DNA from: Azophilus sp965199705
GTDB lineage: Bacteria > Pseudomonadota > Gammaproteobacteria > Pseudomonadales > Azotimanducaceae
Direction of reading: 5' to 3'
NCBI GenBank assembly: GCA_965199705.1
Contig: OZ241359.1
Span: 2,418,001-2,482,000, forward strand
Length of the DNA: 64,000 nt
Part shown: positions 1-8,026 of the stretch, in pieces
How the letters are laid out: each line of letters starts with the position of its first letter
Numbering within the stretch: position 1 is the first letter of the stretch
Made by a program: the position numbers and the translations under genes
The notes under the pieces: model-generated
What the model saw: only the letters and a program-made list of their open reading frames with translations
Told to the model about the DNA's origin: nothing
The model's database searches: none

Positions 1-387
1 GTCCCCGGGGCTGTTGCCCGCCCTTCTCAGCACCGCCCGCACCCGCGCCAGCAATTCTCTCGGATTGAACGGCTTGCCCAGATAATCGTCGGCGCCGACT
101 TCAAGCCCGACGATCCGGTCCACGTCTTCGCCCTGTGCGGAGACGATGATGATCGGCAGGTTGAGCGCCCCCTTGAGGCGCCGGGCGATTGAAAGCCCGT
201 GTTCGCCCGGCAACATGAGATCCAGAATGATCAGGTTCGGGCGTGTGTGCTCCAGGTAGGCGTCCATGGCAGGGCCGTTGCTGACGCAATCCACGTCAAA
301 ACCCTGTTGCGACAGATACGCCTGGGTAAGCTCGCAGAGTTCCGGGTCGTCATCGACCACCAGCAGCTGCGCGCCCTCGGATTCCAT
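1..387 (-). CDS. Response regulator, receiver domain (truncated by window edge)
   Basis: The 129 visible residues form a CheY-like receiver domain. The acidic pair is D12-D13, the phospho-acceptor is D56 in the stretch ILDLMLPGEHG, the conserved Ser/Thr position is S83, and the invariant lysine is K105 in LGKPFNPRELLARV. The last stretch is typical of OmpR/PhoB-type regulators, so a C-terminal winged-helix DNA-binding domain probably lies beyond base 1. The family takes phosphate from a partner histidine kinase in the cytoplasm and controls transcription. No kinase is visible. The upstream neighbour on the same strand is a secreted hypothetical protein 39 bp away. The ATG at 387 is the only sensible start. 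Confidence 0.93.
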   Translation of the reverse strand, partial: MESEGAQLLVVDDDPELCELTQAYLSQQGFDVDCVSNGPAMDAYLEHTRPNLIILDLMLPGEHGLSIARRLKGALNLPIIIVSAQGEDVDRIVGLEVGADDYLGKPFNPRELLARVRAVLRRAGNSPGD

Positions 388-408
388 GTTCTTGTTCCTG
401 ACCAGCGT

Positions 409-426
409 CCTGGCGCCATATATCGG
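409..426 (-). repeat. Degenerate MITE terminal repeat (solo tip)
   Basis: Read on the minus strand this is CCGATATATGGCGCCAGG, close to the terminal repeat CCCGGATATTGCACCAGG of the 242-bp elements in this window. It directly follows the TAG stop of the hypothetical gene, the same arrangement as at the MATE gene and thiL. Confidence 0.5.
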
Positions 427-1014
427 CTATGGCGACTGATCTGCTCCGGGGCTTTGATCGGCGGCACGCACGCCGGATTGCGATCTTGCGGCCCGCTGAC
501 TGGAGGCGTCTTCCGACGCGCGCTGCAATGGCTCCCCTTCGCCCTGAAACCGCTCCTCGAATCCGAGGCCGAAATCGGTCGCTCCCGAAGGTACGCGCAC
601 TTGGATCTGGCCCTGTGCGGTGCGGGACACGGCGCCATAGCGCCGGGTGAGGCGAATTTGCAGCACGCGGGTGACGGCGCCGCCGGACGCATTCCCGGCG
701 GTTCGGCGAGCCATGCGCATCTTGACCTCGGAAAACACGGCCTGGCGATGGGCAGCATCAAGATATTCCGAATTCGCCATCAGGCGATTGAGTTCCTCGT
801 CGGTGGCAGAGGCATAGCTGATCGCAGCAGCCGTCTGCGCCGATGCCTGCGCGGGCGCCGCCTGATCCTCGCTGCCAACATCCGAAACAACAGGGCCAGC
901 CGCGAGCAGTCCGATCAGGCACGCACGCCACGGCTTCCATTGGTGGAAGCGCAGCCTAGCCCGAATATTGCACCAGGGCGCTAATGGAGCAGACTGATTT
1001 TCTCTATCTTTCAA
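427..1014 (-). CDS. Secreted hypothetical protein with N-terminus overlapping a MITE
   Basis: I do not recognise this family. A hydrophobic stretch, WRACLIGLLAAGPVVSDVG (about residues 29-47), looks like a signal peptide. It is followed by an Ala/Gln-rich segment and a soluble region with ASATDEELNRLM and QIQVRVPSGATDFGLGFEERF. The only ATG upstream of the signal peptide is at 1014, inside MITE copy 1. The first 20 or so residues (MKDRENQ...NIRA) are therefore element-derived and probably replaced a native start. No ATG, GTG or TTG lies between the element edge and the hydrophobic core. The stop TAG abuts a solo element tip. Expression and the true start are uncertain. The response regulator is the next gene downstream. 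Confidence 0.5.
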   Translation of the reverse strand: MKDRENQSAPLAPWCNIRARLRFHQWKPWRACLIGLLAAGPVVSDVGSEDQAAPAQASAQTAAAISYASATDEELNRLMANSEYLDAAHRQAVFSEVKMRMARRTAGNASGGAVTRVLQIRLTRRYGAVSRTAQGQIQVRVPSGATDFGLGFEERFQGEGEPLQRASEDASSQRAARSQSGVRAADQSPGADQSP

Positions 1015-1200
1015 TTGGTAGTCTTCGCTATTGAAGCGCTGTGCCGATTACAGACGGCGCTTGCCGCGCGCTCGCTTGTCTTTTGCCCGTCTGCGCGTCC
1101 ATGCTCACTCGACCATAGGCGTAGCTATGCTCTCGGTCGCGAGCACACGCAGACGAACAAAATCCGGCGCGATCATCACGGCCCCTGGTGCAATATCCGG
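960..1200 (+). repeat. MITE-like element, copy 1 (241 bp)
   Basis: First of four near-identical copies. The left tip is CCCGAATATTGCACCAGGG and the right tip is the inverted CCCCTGGTGCAATATCCGG, so the ends form terminal inverted repeats of about 22 bp. The right half, 1081-1162, folds as a long imperfect hairpin: TTTTGCCCGTCTGCG pairs with CGCAGACG-ACAAAA, and the inner stems are CGACC/GGTCG and ATAG/CTAT. It has no convincing ORF, so it is non-autonomous. It lies between the divergent hypothetical gene and the FAD monooxygenase. It shares sequence details with copy 2 (subfamily 1). Confidence 0.88.
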
Positions 1201-1394
1201 CCTCGTTCGGACGATCTCGCGTTCCTGCATGACTCGCCTGATCTCCCTGACGTGTCCCCGGCAGGCGCCGCCGTTCCCCGGCAGGCGCGCCGCACACCCT
1301 TCGAGACGGGCGCCAACACCCGGCGAAAGGGCGCAAATGTTAGCAAAGACGCCCGAACATCCACAACGCCAGCGGAGGCGTGTGTCGAAACGAG

Positions 1395-1417
1395 CCCGGA
1401 TATTGCGCCAGGGCGCC
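1395..1417 (-). repeat. Solo MITE tip inverted relative to copy 1
   Basis: CCCGGATATTGCGCCAGGG matches the element tip. It faces the right tip of copy 1 in inverted orientation, and the flanks CGAG(G/C)CCGG match too, so the 1181-1417 interval is itself bounded by inverted tips. The enclosed 194 bp hold a short direct repeat (TCCCCGGCAGGCGC, twice near 1254-1290) and no gene I can support. Confidence 0.65.
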
Positions 1418-1440
1418 GGAGGGGTTGGTATCCTTGACCG

Positions 1441-2655
1441 ATGAAGGAAACCAAACACCCCATCCTCATCGCCGGCGGCGGCATCGGCGGGCTGACAGCC
1501 GCGCTCTGCCTTGCCAGGTCGGGCTTTGAAGTGAGGGTGTTCGAGCAAGCCGCCCAATTTGGCGAGACGGGGGCCGGCATTCAACTCAGCCCGAACTGCA
1601 CCCGAGTGCTGCACCATCTGGATTTGGAATCAGCGCTCACAGACTGCGCGTTCCTGCCTGAAGGTGTGGAGTTTCGGTCCTGGAGGTCGGGCAAGGTTAT
1701 TGGCTCCTCGGTCCTTGGCCAAACGGCGCGGGACCGCTACGGCTTCCCCTACTACCACATTCATCGGGGCGACCTGCTGCGCGTGCTCGTGGAGGCAGCC
1801 CAACGCTCGACGGAAATTGAACTGCACACCGCATCCGAGGTCACCGGATTCGAGCAGGGCGACCGGGTGCGCGTGGTCGTCGGCGACGCCACCCACGATG
1901 GCATAGCGCTGATCGGAGCGGATGGCATCCATTCGACGGTCCGGGCCGGACTCTTCGGCAACGATGTCCCAAGGTTCACGGGCAACGTGGCGTGGCGGGC
2001 GCTGGTGCCCGCGGAACGGCTGCCCGGTGGCGTGGTGCGGCCAGTGGCCACCGCCTGGTGGGGGCCGTGCAAGCACTTCGTTCACTACTATCTGCGCCGC
2101 GGCGCCCTGGTGAATTGCGTTTGCGTCGTCGAAAAGTCCGGTTGGGAGGTGGAGTCCTGGACCGAGCGCGGCGAGTTCGAGGAACTCAAGAGCGACTTCG
2201 CAGGCTGGCACCCCGACATACAGCTGCTGATTGACAACATGGACCGCAACTCACTTCACAAACGGGCGCTGCACGACCGGGCGCCCATGGCTCGTTGGGG
2301 GCAGGGAGCGGTCACTTTGCTCGGCGACGCTTGCCATCCCACCCTGCCCTTCATGGCACAAGGCGCGGCCATGGCGATCGAGGATGCCGCCGTGCTGGCG
2401 GGCTGCCTCGCCACTCACGACTCGGTGGCTGATGGACTGAAGCGCTACGAAAACCTTCGCCGCGGGCGCACCGCCGGGGTTCAGCGCGGCTCGCGCCGCA
2501 ACGGCACGCTGTTCCACCTTGCCGGGGTCAAGGCGTGGCTGCGCGATCTGGCGGCGAGACGGGCAAGCGGCAGAACGATGGACGGTCTGTTTCGCTACGA
2601 TGCACTGCATGCGGGGCAGGCCGAACCGGACACAACGACGGCAGGCCAGGCCTAG
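1441..2655 (+). CDS. FAD-dependent monooxygenase (salicylate/3-hydroxybenzoate hydroxylase type)
   Basis: This 404-residue group A flavoprotein hydroxylase has an N-terminal Rossmann dinucleotide-binding motif GGGIGG at residues 12-17. A mid-protein GADGIHSTVR (the DG motif) and GDACHP near residue 295 (second FAD-binding motif) follow. The family uses NAD(P)H and O2 to hydroxylate small aromatic or heteroaromatic acids in the cytosol, and the substrate cannot be read from sequence. No aromatic-degradation cluster is next to it. The ATG at 1441 gives an N-terminus that begins just ahead of the nucleotide-binding strand. The upstream region holds MITE copy 1 and a solo tip. Downstream genes run in the same direction but have their own spacing. 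Confidence 0.85.
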   Translation: MKETKHPILIAGGGIGGLTAALCLARSGFEVRVFEQAAQFGETGAGIQLSPNCTRVLHHLDLESALTDCAFLPEGVEFRSWRSGKVIGSSVLGQTARDRYGFPYYHIHRGDLLRVLVEAAQRSTEIELHTASEVTGFEQGDRVRVVVGDATHDGIALIGADGIHSTVRAGLFGNDVPRFTGNVAWRALVPAERLPGGVVRPVATAWWGPCKHFVHYYLRRGALVNCVCVVEKSGWEVESWTERGEFEELKSDFAGWHPDIQLLIDNMDRNSLHKRALHDRAPMARWGQGAVTLLGDACHPTLPFMAQGAAMAIEDAAVLAGCLATHDSVADGLKRYENLRRGRTAGVQRGSRRNGTLFHLAGVKAWLRDLAARRASGRTMDGLFRYDALHAGQAEPDTTTAGQA

Positions 2656-2720
2656 GCCGGATGATGTGTTTTGCTGGCATCGCGAGGCACATACCGGATT
2701 TCAGTTCAGTTCAGTTCTTC

Positions 2721-2748
2721 TTCACGCATCCCCTGCGTCGGTTAAAAT
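2721..2748 (+). promoter_or_regulatory. Possible sigma-70 promoter for the alpha/beta hydrolase gene
   Basis: TTCACG, 16 bp, then TAAAAT, placed 47 bp before the ATG at 2796. The -10 is good and the -35 mediocre. A TCAGT triplication (2700-2716) lies just upstream. Confidence 0.35.
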
Positions 2749-2795
2749 GACGGCAGGCGTCAGGCCCTCCTGATTCGGGATCGGAGTCGAGTGTC

Positions 2796-3665
2796 ATGCA
2801 AGGCCCAACCTCGCACATCTATTTCTCGCAGCGGCTGCGGTTGCACTACGTTGACTGGGGCAACGAAGACGCGCCGCCCATGCTGCTGATCCACGGTGGC
2901 CGCGACCACTGCCGGAACTGGGATTGGGTAGCTGAAGCCTTCCGTCACGACTACCACGTCATCGCCCCCGACCTGCGCGGTCACGGTGATTCACAGTGGC
3001 TGCTCGGCGGCAGCTACGATCATGTGGATTATGTGTATGACATTGCGCAGTTGCTGTACCAGCGGAACCACACGCCGGCAGTCATCATCGGCCACTCGCT
3101 CGGCGGCTCCATCGCCTTGCTGTACACCGGTCTGTACCCGGATACGGTCACCAAGCTGGTCTCGATTGAAGGTATGGGGCCGCCTCCGAAGATGCTCGCC
3201 GAGCGGCTCCGGCAACCCCCGGAGAAACGGCTTGACGCCTGGATCGAGGATCTGAGGCAGATCGCCGGGCGCATCCCGAGGCGCTACGGATCTCTGGAAG
3301 ACGCTTACGAACGGATGCAGACGGAGAACCCGCATCTCACCGAGTCCCAGGCCAGACACCTGACCATTCACGGCAGCAACCAGAACGAGGACGGCACCTA
3401 TAGCTGGAAGTTCGACAACTATGTGCGCGCCTTCCCGCCGGTGCAAATGCCGGAAGATCAGCAGATTGCGCTCTGGCGTCGCATCAACTGCCCCACCCTG
3501 CTGTTTCACGGCCAGGAAAGCTGGGCTTCGAATCCAGCCGAAGACGGCCGGATGCAGCACTTCCGCAGCGCGGAAGTCGTCAGCGTCGCCAACGCCGGCC
3601 ACTGGGTGCATCACGACCAGCTCGAAGAATTCCTGTCCGTCACCCGGGCGTTTGTGAACCGCTGA
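2796..3665 (+). CDS. Alpha/beta-fold hydrolase
   Basis: This 289-residue protein has the alpha/beta-hydrolase layout. The oxyanion loop motif is LLIHGG, DLRGHGDS follows, the nucleophile elbow GHSLGG places the catalytic serine at 101, and a C-terminal GHWVHHDQ supplies the likely catalytic histidine (H269). It has no signal peptide, so it is cytosolic. The overall pattern (HYVDWGNEDAPP, helix cap around 120-200) resembles epoxide hydrolase, haloalkane dehalogenase or C-C hydrolase relatives. The substrate is not predictable. The next gene starts 31 bp downstream on the same strand, so they may be cotranscribed. Confidence 0.88.
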   Translation: MQGPTSHIYFSQRLRLHYVDWGNEDAPPMLLIHGGRDHCRNWDWVAEAFRHDYHVIAPDLRGHGDSQWLLGGSYDHVDYVYDIAQLLYQRNHTPAVIIGHSLGGSIALLYTGLYPDTVTKLVSIEGMGPPPKMLAERLRQPPEKRLDAWIEDLRQIAGRIPRRYGSLEDAYERMQTENPHLTESQARHLTIHGSNQNEDGTYSWKFDNYVRAFPPVQMPEDQQIALWRRINCPTLLFHGQESWASNPAEDGRMQHFRSAEVVSVANAGHWVHHDQLEEFLSVTRAFVNR

Positions 3666-3696
3666 CCGGAAGCCTGCGCCGCGTGATCGGTAAACC

Positions 3697-4797
3697 GTGA
3701 GCGAACGCGCCAGACGCCTGCACGACAGCGCCTGGCAAGGCGTCGTCTATCTGACTGGCGGCGGGGCTGGTTTTCTGGCCGAATTGCTGCAGACGCCGGG
3801 CGCTTCGCGCACGCTGCTGGAAGCCAGCGTACCCTATGCAGAAGCGGCCCTGTCAGAACTGCTCGGCGGCCAACCGGATCACGCATGCAGCGACCGAAGC
3901 GCACGCGCACTGGGCATGGCCGCCTTTCAACGCGCCCGCAAGCTCGGCGCAGACCCGGCGTTCGGGCTCGGACTGACGGCAAGCCTGGCTACGGATCGCA
4001 AGAAACGCGGCGCCTGCCGGGTGCATCTGGCGGTGCAGACGCTGAACAGCACCTGGCATGGCGAGATTCCACTCAGCGGCGACCGTGCAGCCTGCGAGAA
4101 GGCCACCGTCGAACACGCATGGACCTCGCTCGGTACGGCCCTGGCGCTAACCGAGGCGCAGAACGCACGCCATGCACGCCAACTGCGTCGAGCGGACGCG
4201 CAGGCGCCCTGGCGCGCGCTCATCCAGGGCAGCGTCCCGTACTGCGCTACCGAGCAGACGGCAAGCCGACGCCTGTTGTTCCCCGGCGCCTTCAATCCAC
4301 TGCACGACGCCCATCGGCAGATGCTGACGCTTGCGGAAGATCACGTGGGCTGCCCTGGCGCCTATGAACTCTCTGTCGAGAACGTTGACAAGCCACTGCT
4401 GGACTACGCTGAAATTCACCGGCGACTCGGCCAGTTCGAGCGCCCGGCCTGGCTGACCCGCCTGCCCACCTTCCGCGCCAAGGCCGCCGCCTTTCCCGGC
4501 GCCACGTTCATTGTCGGCATGGATACGCTGATTCGCATTGCCGATCCCGACTACTATGGCGGCGAGGCGAGACGCGATCAGGCGCTGATCGAATTCTCCG
4601 CCAGCAACAGCCGGTTCCTGGTCTTTGGCCGAAACTTCGGCGGGCGCTTCCACGACCTCGAAAGCCTGCCTCTGCCAGCGACGCTGAAATCCTTGTGTAC
4701 GGGCGTCAGGGAACAGGAATTCCGCCAGGACCTGTCGTCCCGAACATTGCGGGCCGACCAGACATCCGGCACGCATGGCGACCATCGCCCCCCCTGA
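3697..4797 (+). CDS. CinA/PncC-like domain fused to a nucleotidylyltransferase domain
   Basis: A 366-residue two-domain protein with a GTG start. Residues about 10-150 resemble the C-terminal CinA (NMN deamidase-like) fold: VYLTGGGAGFLAELLQTPGA, then ASVPYAEAALSELLG and GLGLTASLATDRKKRG. The usual ESCTGG serine motif is changed to YLTGGG, so deamidase activity is doubtful. Residues about 195-330 start with FPGAFNPLHDAH, a nucleotidylyltransferase signature (Hx(G/D)xH-like), followed by FIVGMDTLIRI. The same arrangement is known to me from plant and fungal proteins of unassigned function. A role in NAD or nucleotide metabolism is inference. It ends 28 bp before MITE copy 2. Confidence 0.8.
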   Translation: MSERARRLHDSAWQGVVYLTGGGAGFLAELLQTPGASRTLLEASVPYAEAALSELLGGQPDHACSDRSARALGMAAFQRARKLGADPAFGLGLTASLATDRKKRGACRVHLAVQTLNSTWHGEIPLSGDRAACEKATVEHAWTSLGTALALTEAQNARHARQLRRADAQAPWRALIQGSVPYCATEQTASRRLLFPGAFNPLHDAHRQMLTLAEDHVGCPGAYELSVENVDKPLLDYAEIHRRLGQFERPAWLTRLPTFRAKAAAFPGATFIVGMDTLIRIADPDYYGGEARRDQALIEFSASNSRFLVFGRNFGGRFHDLESLPLPATLKSLCTGVREQEFRQDLSSRTLRADQTSGTHGDHRPP

Positions 4798-4825
4798 CGC
4801 AATAATCCCAGGCGCCTGCGCCTGG

Positions 4826-5067
4826 CCCGAATATTGCACCAAGGCGCTAATGGAGCAGGCTGATTTTCTCTATCTTTCAATTGGTAGTCTTCGCTATTGA
4901 AGCGCTGTGCCGATTACAGACTGCGCTTGCCGCGCGCTCGCTGGTCTTTTGCCCGTCTGCGCGTCCATGCTCCCTCGACCATAGGCGTAGCTATGCTCTC
5001 GGTCGCGAGCACACGCAGACGGACAAAATCCGGCGCGATCATCACGGCCCCTGGTGCAATATCCGGG
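4826..5067 (+). repeat. MITE-like element, copy 2 (242 bp)
   Basis: Same structure as copy 1, with which it shares subfamily-specific bases such as GGTAGTCTTCGCTATTGAAG. It sits between two convergent genes. Its right edge is followed at once by CTA, the complement of the MATE stop codon TAG, so the element tip supplies or abuts that stop. Directly upstream is AGGCGCCTGCGCC (4810-4822), a motif also seen beside the relics at 32394 and 55481. Confidence 0.9.
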
Positions 5068-6462
5068 CTAGAAAGCGGGAATCACCGTCTTCCAACGGCC
5101 GCGCTTGAATCGCGCCACCAGGAGCACACCCTTCAGAAGGTAGTCTCCCATCAGCGCGCCGTACACCCAGATCACCGGCAACTCGAGCCAGGTAAACACA
5201 GCCGCCAGGCCACAGCGCATCACCAGAAGCCCGAGGCAGGTTGTCAGCAGCGGGAAACGGGTATCACCGGCGCCGCGCAGGGCGCCGCCAAGCGCGAACT
5301 CGATCGCCATGAGCGGCATGGCCAGGCCGAGTATGCGGCTGAACGCGATGGTATGCGCCAGAGCCGGGGAGTCATCGCCAACAAAGAGCTGCGCGATCGG
5401 TCGGGCAAATATCATGATCAGGAGCCCAAGCGCGCCCATCGAGACCGCCGCCAGCCGACAGGCGCGCCAACCGCTGCGCGCTGCTGCGTCTGGATCCTTG
5501 GCGCCAAGATGCTGCCCGACCAGAGTGGAGCCGGCGATCGAGAATCCGAACCCGACCACGACGCAGATCATCAGCATGGTGGCGCCCACGTTGTAGGCGG
5601 CAAAAGCATCCGTGCCGTAGAAGTTGCCGATCAGCGCCAGAAAGATGAAGAAGCCGACCTGAAAGACCATCTGCTCCAGAGCGGCTGGATAGCCGACATC
5701 CAGCAAGCGCCGCAACCGTTTGCGCCGCCACCAGCCGCCGGCGACATGGCGCACCCGGAACTTCTGCGCCAACCAGAGCGCCAGCAGAAGACCAGCGCCC
5801 ATGCTGAAGGCGATGCCGGCAGCAGCCGGCGCGCCAACCACACCCAGCGCCGGGAAGCCCCAGCGCCCGAATATCAACGCATACAGCAGCGGCAGGTTCA
5901 ACAGGTTCATGCCAAGCCCGATCCAGAGCGGCGACCAGGCGTCTCCAGCCGCCCGCAGGGCCGCACTCAATACGAAGGTCACGGCAAAGGCCAGGTTGAA
6001 ATAGCTGAACATGCGGATGTTGGCGGCGGCAAGCTCAAGCGTCACCGGATCCAGCCCGAACAGGGCGGCAATGGCTTCAGCGCCGAACAAGCCAATCAGC
6101 ATGATGAGGAGAGACAGCAAGCCGCCAAGCACCAGGGACGCCATGGTGACCCGGCTGGCTTCCAGCCCGTCGCGCGCACCCCAGGCCCGGGCCACCAGTG
6201 CGGTTGTGCCGGCGCTGACCGCGAACATCACCGCCTGCATGGCGAAGAACACCCGCTGCCCGACCCCGACCGCGGCCAGCGCCTCCGTCCCCAGCGCGCC
6301 AAGAAACCGGATCTGCACCAGGCCAACCAGCGAGTAGGTCAGGTTGCCAAGAATCGAGGGAAAGGCCAGCTGCCAGATGCCTGGCCTCTGGTCGCTCGGC
6401 GGCGGCACATCAGCGCGCTCCGCAGGTGCGTCCGCAGCAGCGTTCCGGGACTGGCGAGTCAC
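5068..6462 (-). CDS. MATE-family multidrug/toxin efflux transporter
   Basis: This 464-residue inner-membrane protein has about 12 hydrophobic helices in two related halves, as in NorM/DinF-type Na+- or H+-coupled exporters. Typical features are LAFPSILGNLTYSLVGLVQI at the start, GVGQRVFF, and the second-half echo YPAALEQMVFQVGFF with GFGFSIAGSTLVGQHLGA. The start is a GTG at 6462. The C-terminus KTVIPAF ends with a TAG that touches the end of MITE copy 2. It is divergent from the crotonase gene at 6549. The substrate is unknown. Confidence 0.9.
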   Translation of the reverse strand: MTRQSRNAAADAPAERADVPPPSDQRPGIWQLAFPSILGNLTYSLVGLVQIRFLGALGTEALAAVGVGQRVFFAMQAVMFAVSAGTTALVARAWGARDGLEASRVTMASLVLGGLLSLLIMLIGLFGAEAIAALFGLDPVTLELAAANIRMFSYFNLAFAVTFVLSAALRAAGDAWSPLWIGLGMNLLNLPLLYALIFGRWGFPALGVVGAPAAAGIAFSMGAGLLLALWLAQKFRVRHVAGGWWRRKRLRRLLDVGYPAALEQMVFQVGFFIFLALIGNFYGTDAFAAYNVGATMLMICVVVGFGFSIAGSTLVGQHLGAKDPDAAARSGWRACRLAAVSMGALGLLIMIFARPIAQLFVGDDSPALAHTIAFSRILGLAMPLMAIEFALGGALRGAGDTRFPLLTTCLGLLVMRCGLAAVFTWLELPVIWVYGALMGDYLLKGVLLVARFKRGRWKTVIPAF

Positions 6463-6548
6463 GCGCCCCGACCTGAGAAGACGGTCAGTCCGAACCGACT
6501 CGCATACGCTAACATGTCACCTTCCCTGATCATGAAGGAGGCGCAGCG

Positions 6549-7349
6549 ATGGCGACCGATGCCTGGCCCGATATTGAAGTCACTCTGGACGAACATGTTG
6601 CCACCGTGGAATTACAGAGGCCGCCGTACAACTTCTTCGACCGAAGCCTGATTGAGCAGATCGCCGATGCCTTCGATCAACTCGATGCAGACCCGGCCTG
6701 TCGCGCCATCGTGCTGGCAGCCCAGGGCAAGTGCTTCTGCGCCGGCGCCAACTTCGGCAGCGGGCGGGGCGACGGCCATGCAGATTTTACCGAACAGGAC
6801 TTCGCCAGCACGACCGGCAAGCTGTACCGGGCCGCGGCGCGTCTGTTCGGCAACAAGAAGCCCATTGTCGGCGCCATTCAAGGGCCGGCCATAGGCGGCG
6901 GTCTCGGCCTCTCGCTGGTGCCGGACTTTCGCGTCGCAGCGCCGGAAGCGCGCTTTGGCGCCAACTTCGTCAAGCTCGGCATTCACCAGGGATTCGGCGT
7001 ATCGGTCACGCTGCCGCGGCTGGTCGGCCAGCAGGCCGCCAACCGGATGCTCTATACCGGGCGGCGGCTGAGCGGCGCCGAGGCGCTGGCAATCGGCCTG
7101 GCCGATGAACTCGCAGATCAGGACTCGTTGCGCCAGCGAGCTTCGGCGCTCGCCCGGGAGATTGCAGAAAATGCGCCCCTCGCCGTGATGTCAGTGCGCG
7201 CCACCATGCGCGCCGGGCTTGCCGAGGCGGTGGCCAAGGCCACGGAACATGAACTCGGTGAACAGGAATGGCTGATGGCAACTGAAGATGCCGGCATCGG
7301 CATTCGCGCCGTCGCCGAGCGACAACCTGGCCAATTCAAGGGACGATAG
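6549..7349 (+). CDS. Enoyl-CoA hydratase/isomerase (crotonase) family protein
   Basis: A 266-residue crotonase-fold protein. Oxyanion-hole elements are CFCAGANF (62-69) and GPAIGGGLG (112-120). RFGANFVKLGIHQGFGVSVT follows in the region that usually carries the catalytic acid, where the standard glutamate is not obvious, so hydratase versus isomerase or hydrolase activity cannot be fixed. A strong AAGGAGG ribosome site lies 8 bp before the ATG. The C-terminal helical domain is complete. The acyl-CoA dehydrogenase nearby suggests fatty or branched acyl-CoA turnover, but the two genes are separated by a convergent flavin reductase gene. Confidence 0.87.
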   Translation: MATDAWPDIEVTLDEHVATVELQRPPYNFFDRSLIEQIADAFDQLDADPACRAIVLAAQGKCFCAGANFGSGRGDGHADFTEQDFASTTGKLYRAAARLFGNKKPIVGAIQGPAIGGGLGLSLVPDFRVAAPEARFGANFVKLGIHQGFGVSVTLPRLVGQQAANRMLYTGRRLSGAEALAIGLADELADQDSLRQRASALAREIAENAPLAVMSVRATMRAGLAEAVAKATEHELGEQEWLMATEDAGIGIRAVAERQPGQFKGR

Positions 7350-7366
7350 CCTCCCCGGGCGAAAAC

Positions 7367-7846
7367 CTAGCCGAGCCGCCGATAATCCGAACGCCAGTAG
7401 AGCAGCGGCTTGCCGTCGTCTTCCTGCACGCCGAGGTCGCGCACCTGACCGACCGCCAGCGTATGGTCGCCAGCATCGTGCTCTTCACGCAATTCGCAGT
7501 CGATGTACGCCAGAACCCCCGGCAGGACGGGCGAACCGGTTGCACCAGGACGCCAGTCCACGCCGGCAAACTTGTCGATGCCGCTTTGCGAAAAGCGGTT
7601 CGAAAGATGCTGCTGCTCCTGCGCCAGCACATTGACGCAGAAGGCGCCGCTGGCGCGCAGCAGCGGCCAGCTGGTGCTGCTCCTGGCCGGGCACAGCACG
7701 ATCAGAGGCGGCTGCAACGACAGGGAAGCAAACGATTGCACCACAAACCCTGCCGGAACCCCATCAAGACATCCCGCCACGACCGCCACGCCACTGGCAA
7801 ACTGGCTCATGGCCAGCCGAAACACCTGGCTGTCCGTCTGGCCCAT
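7367..7846 (-). CDS. Flavin reductase family protein (FMN-binding split barrel)
   Basis: A protein of about 159 residues starting MGQTDSQVFRLAMSQFASGV. The flavin reductase-like signature includes GFVVQSFASLSLQPPLIVLCP, FCVNVLAQEQQHLSNRF and the C-terminal CELREEHDAGDHTLAVGQV. Relatives (HpaC type) supply FMNH2 or FADH2 to monooxygenases using NAD(P)H. No partner oxygenase adjoins it, although an FAD monooxygenase and an LLM enzyme occur elsewhere in the window. I chose the ATG at 7846; another in frame at 7876 would add ten residues. It converges with the crotonase gene with 17 bp between stops. Confidence 0.82.
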   Translation of the reverse strand: MGQTDSQVFRLAMSQFASGVAVVAGCLDGVPAGFVVQSFASLSLQPPLIVLCPARSSTSWPLLRASGAFCVNVLAQEQQHLSNRFSQSGIDKFAGVDWRPGATGSPVLPGVLAYIDCELREEHDAGDHTLAVGQVRDLGVQEDDGKPLLYWRSDYRRLG

Positions 7847-7917
7847 GCACTGATCTCTGGCCCGAAGCGGCGGCACTATATCAAGTCGGCATGATCAACG
7901 TGACCGCCTGATCTCCG

Positions 7918-7939
7918 GCAACCCCTGAAACCGGGTTGC
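7918..7939 (+). other. Small inverted repeat
   Basis: GCAACCC, 8-nt loop, GGGTTGC in the divergent spacer between the flavin reductase and acyl-CoA dehydrogenase genes. It has no T-run, so it may be an operator or chance. Confidence 0.3.
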
Positions 7940-7954
7940 TGCCCCTGCTCCTGG

Positions 7955-7975
7955 CCCGGATATGGCGTCAGGGCG
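7955..7975 (+). repeat. Degenerate MITE tip
   Basis: CCCGGATATGGCGTCAGGGCG resembles the terminal repeat (CCCGGATATTGCACCAGG). It lies 51 bp upstream of the acyl-CoA dehydrogenase start. Confidence 0.45.
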
Positions 7976-8026
7976 TTGTCAAAACGGGCTAAAATAATTT
8001 CCGTCGTTCAAGGAGAGCTCCCCGCC

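Noticed and set aside
199..984. Plus-strand frame across the response regulator and hypothetical genes
   Set aside because: Antisense to a clear receiver domain and without ribosome site or domain pattern.
6562..6580. CCCGATATTG at the start of the crotonase gene as a MITE tip
   Set aside because: Too short a match. The rest of the tip (GCACCAGG) is absent and the bases are normal coding sequence.
4897..6651. Open frame running from MITE copy 2 through the MATE gene in antisense
   Set aside because: It is Gln/Arg-rich without domain pattern and depends on start codons inside the element. The MATE frame is clearly the real one.
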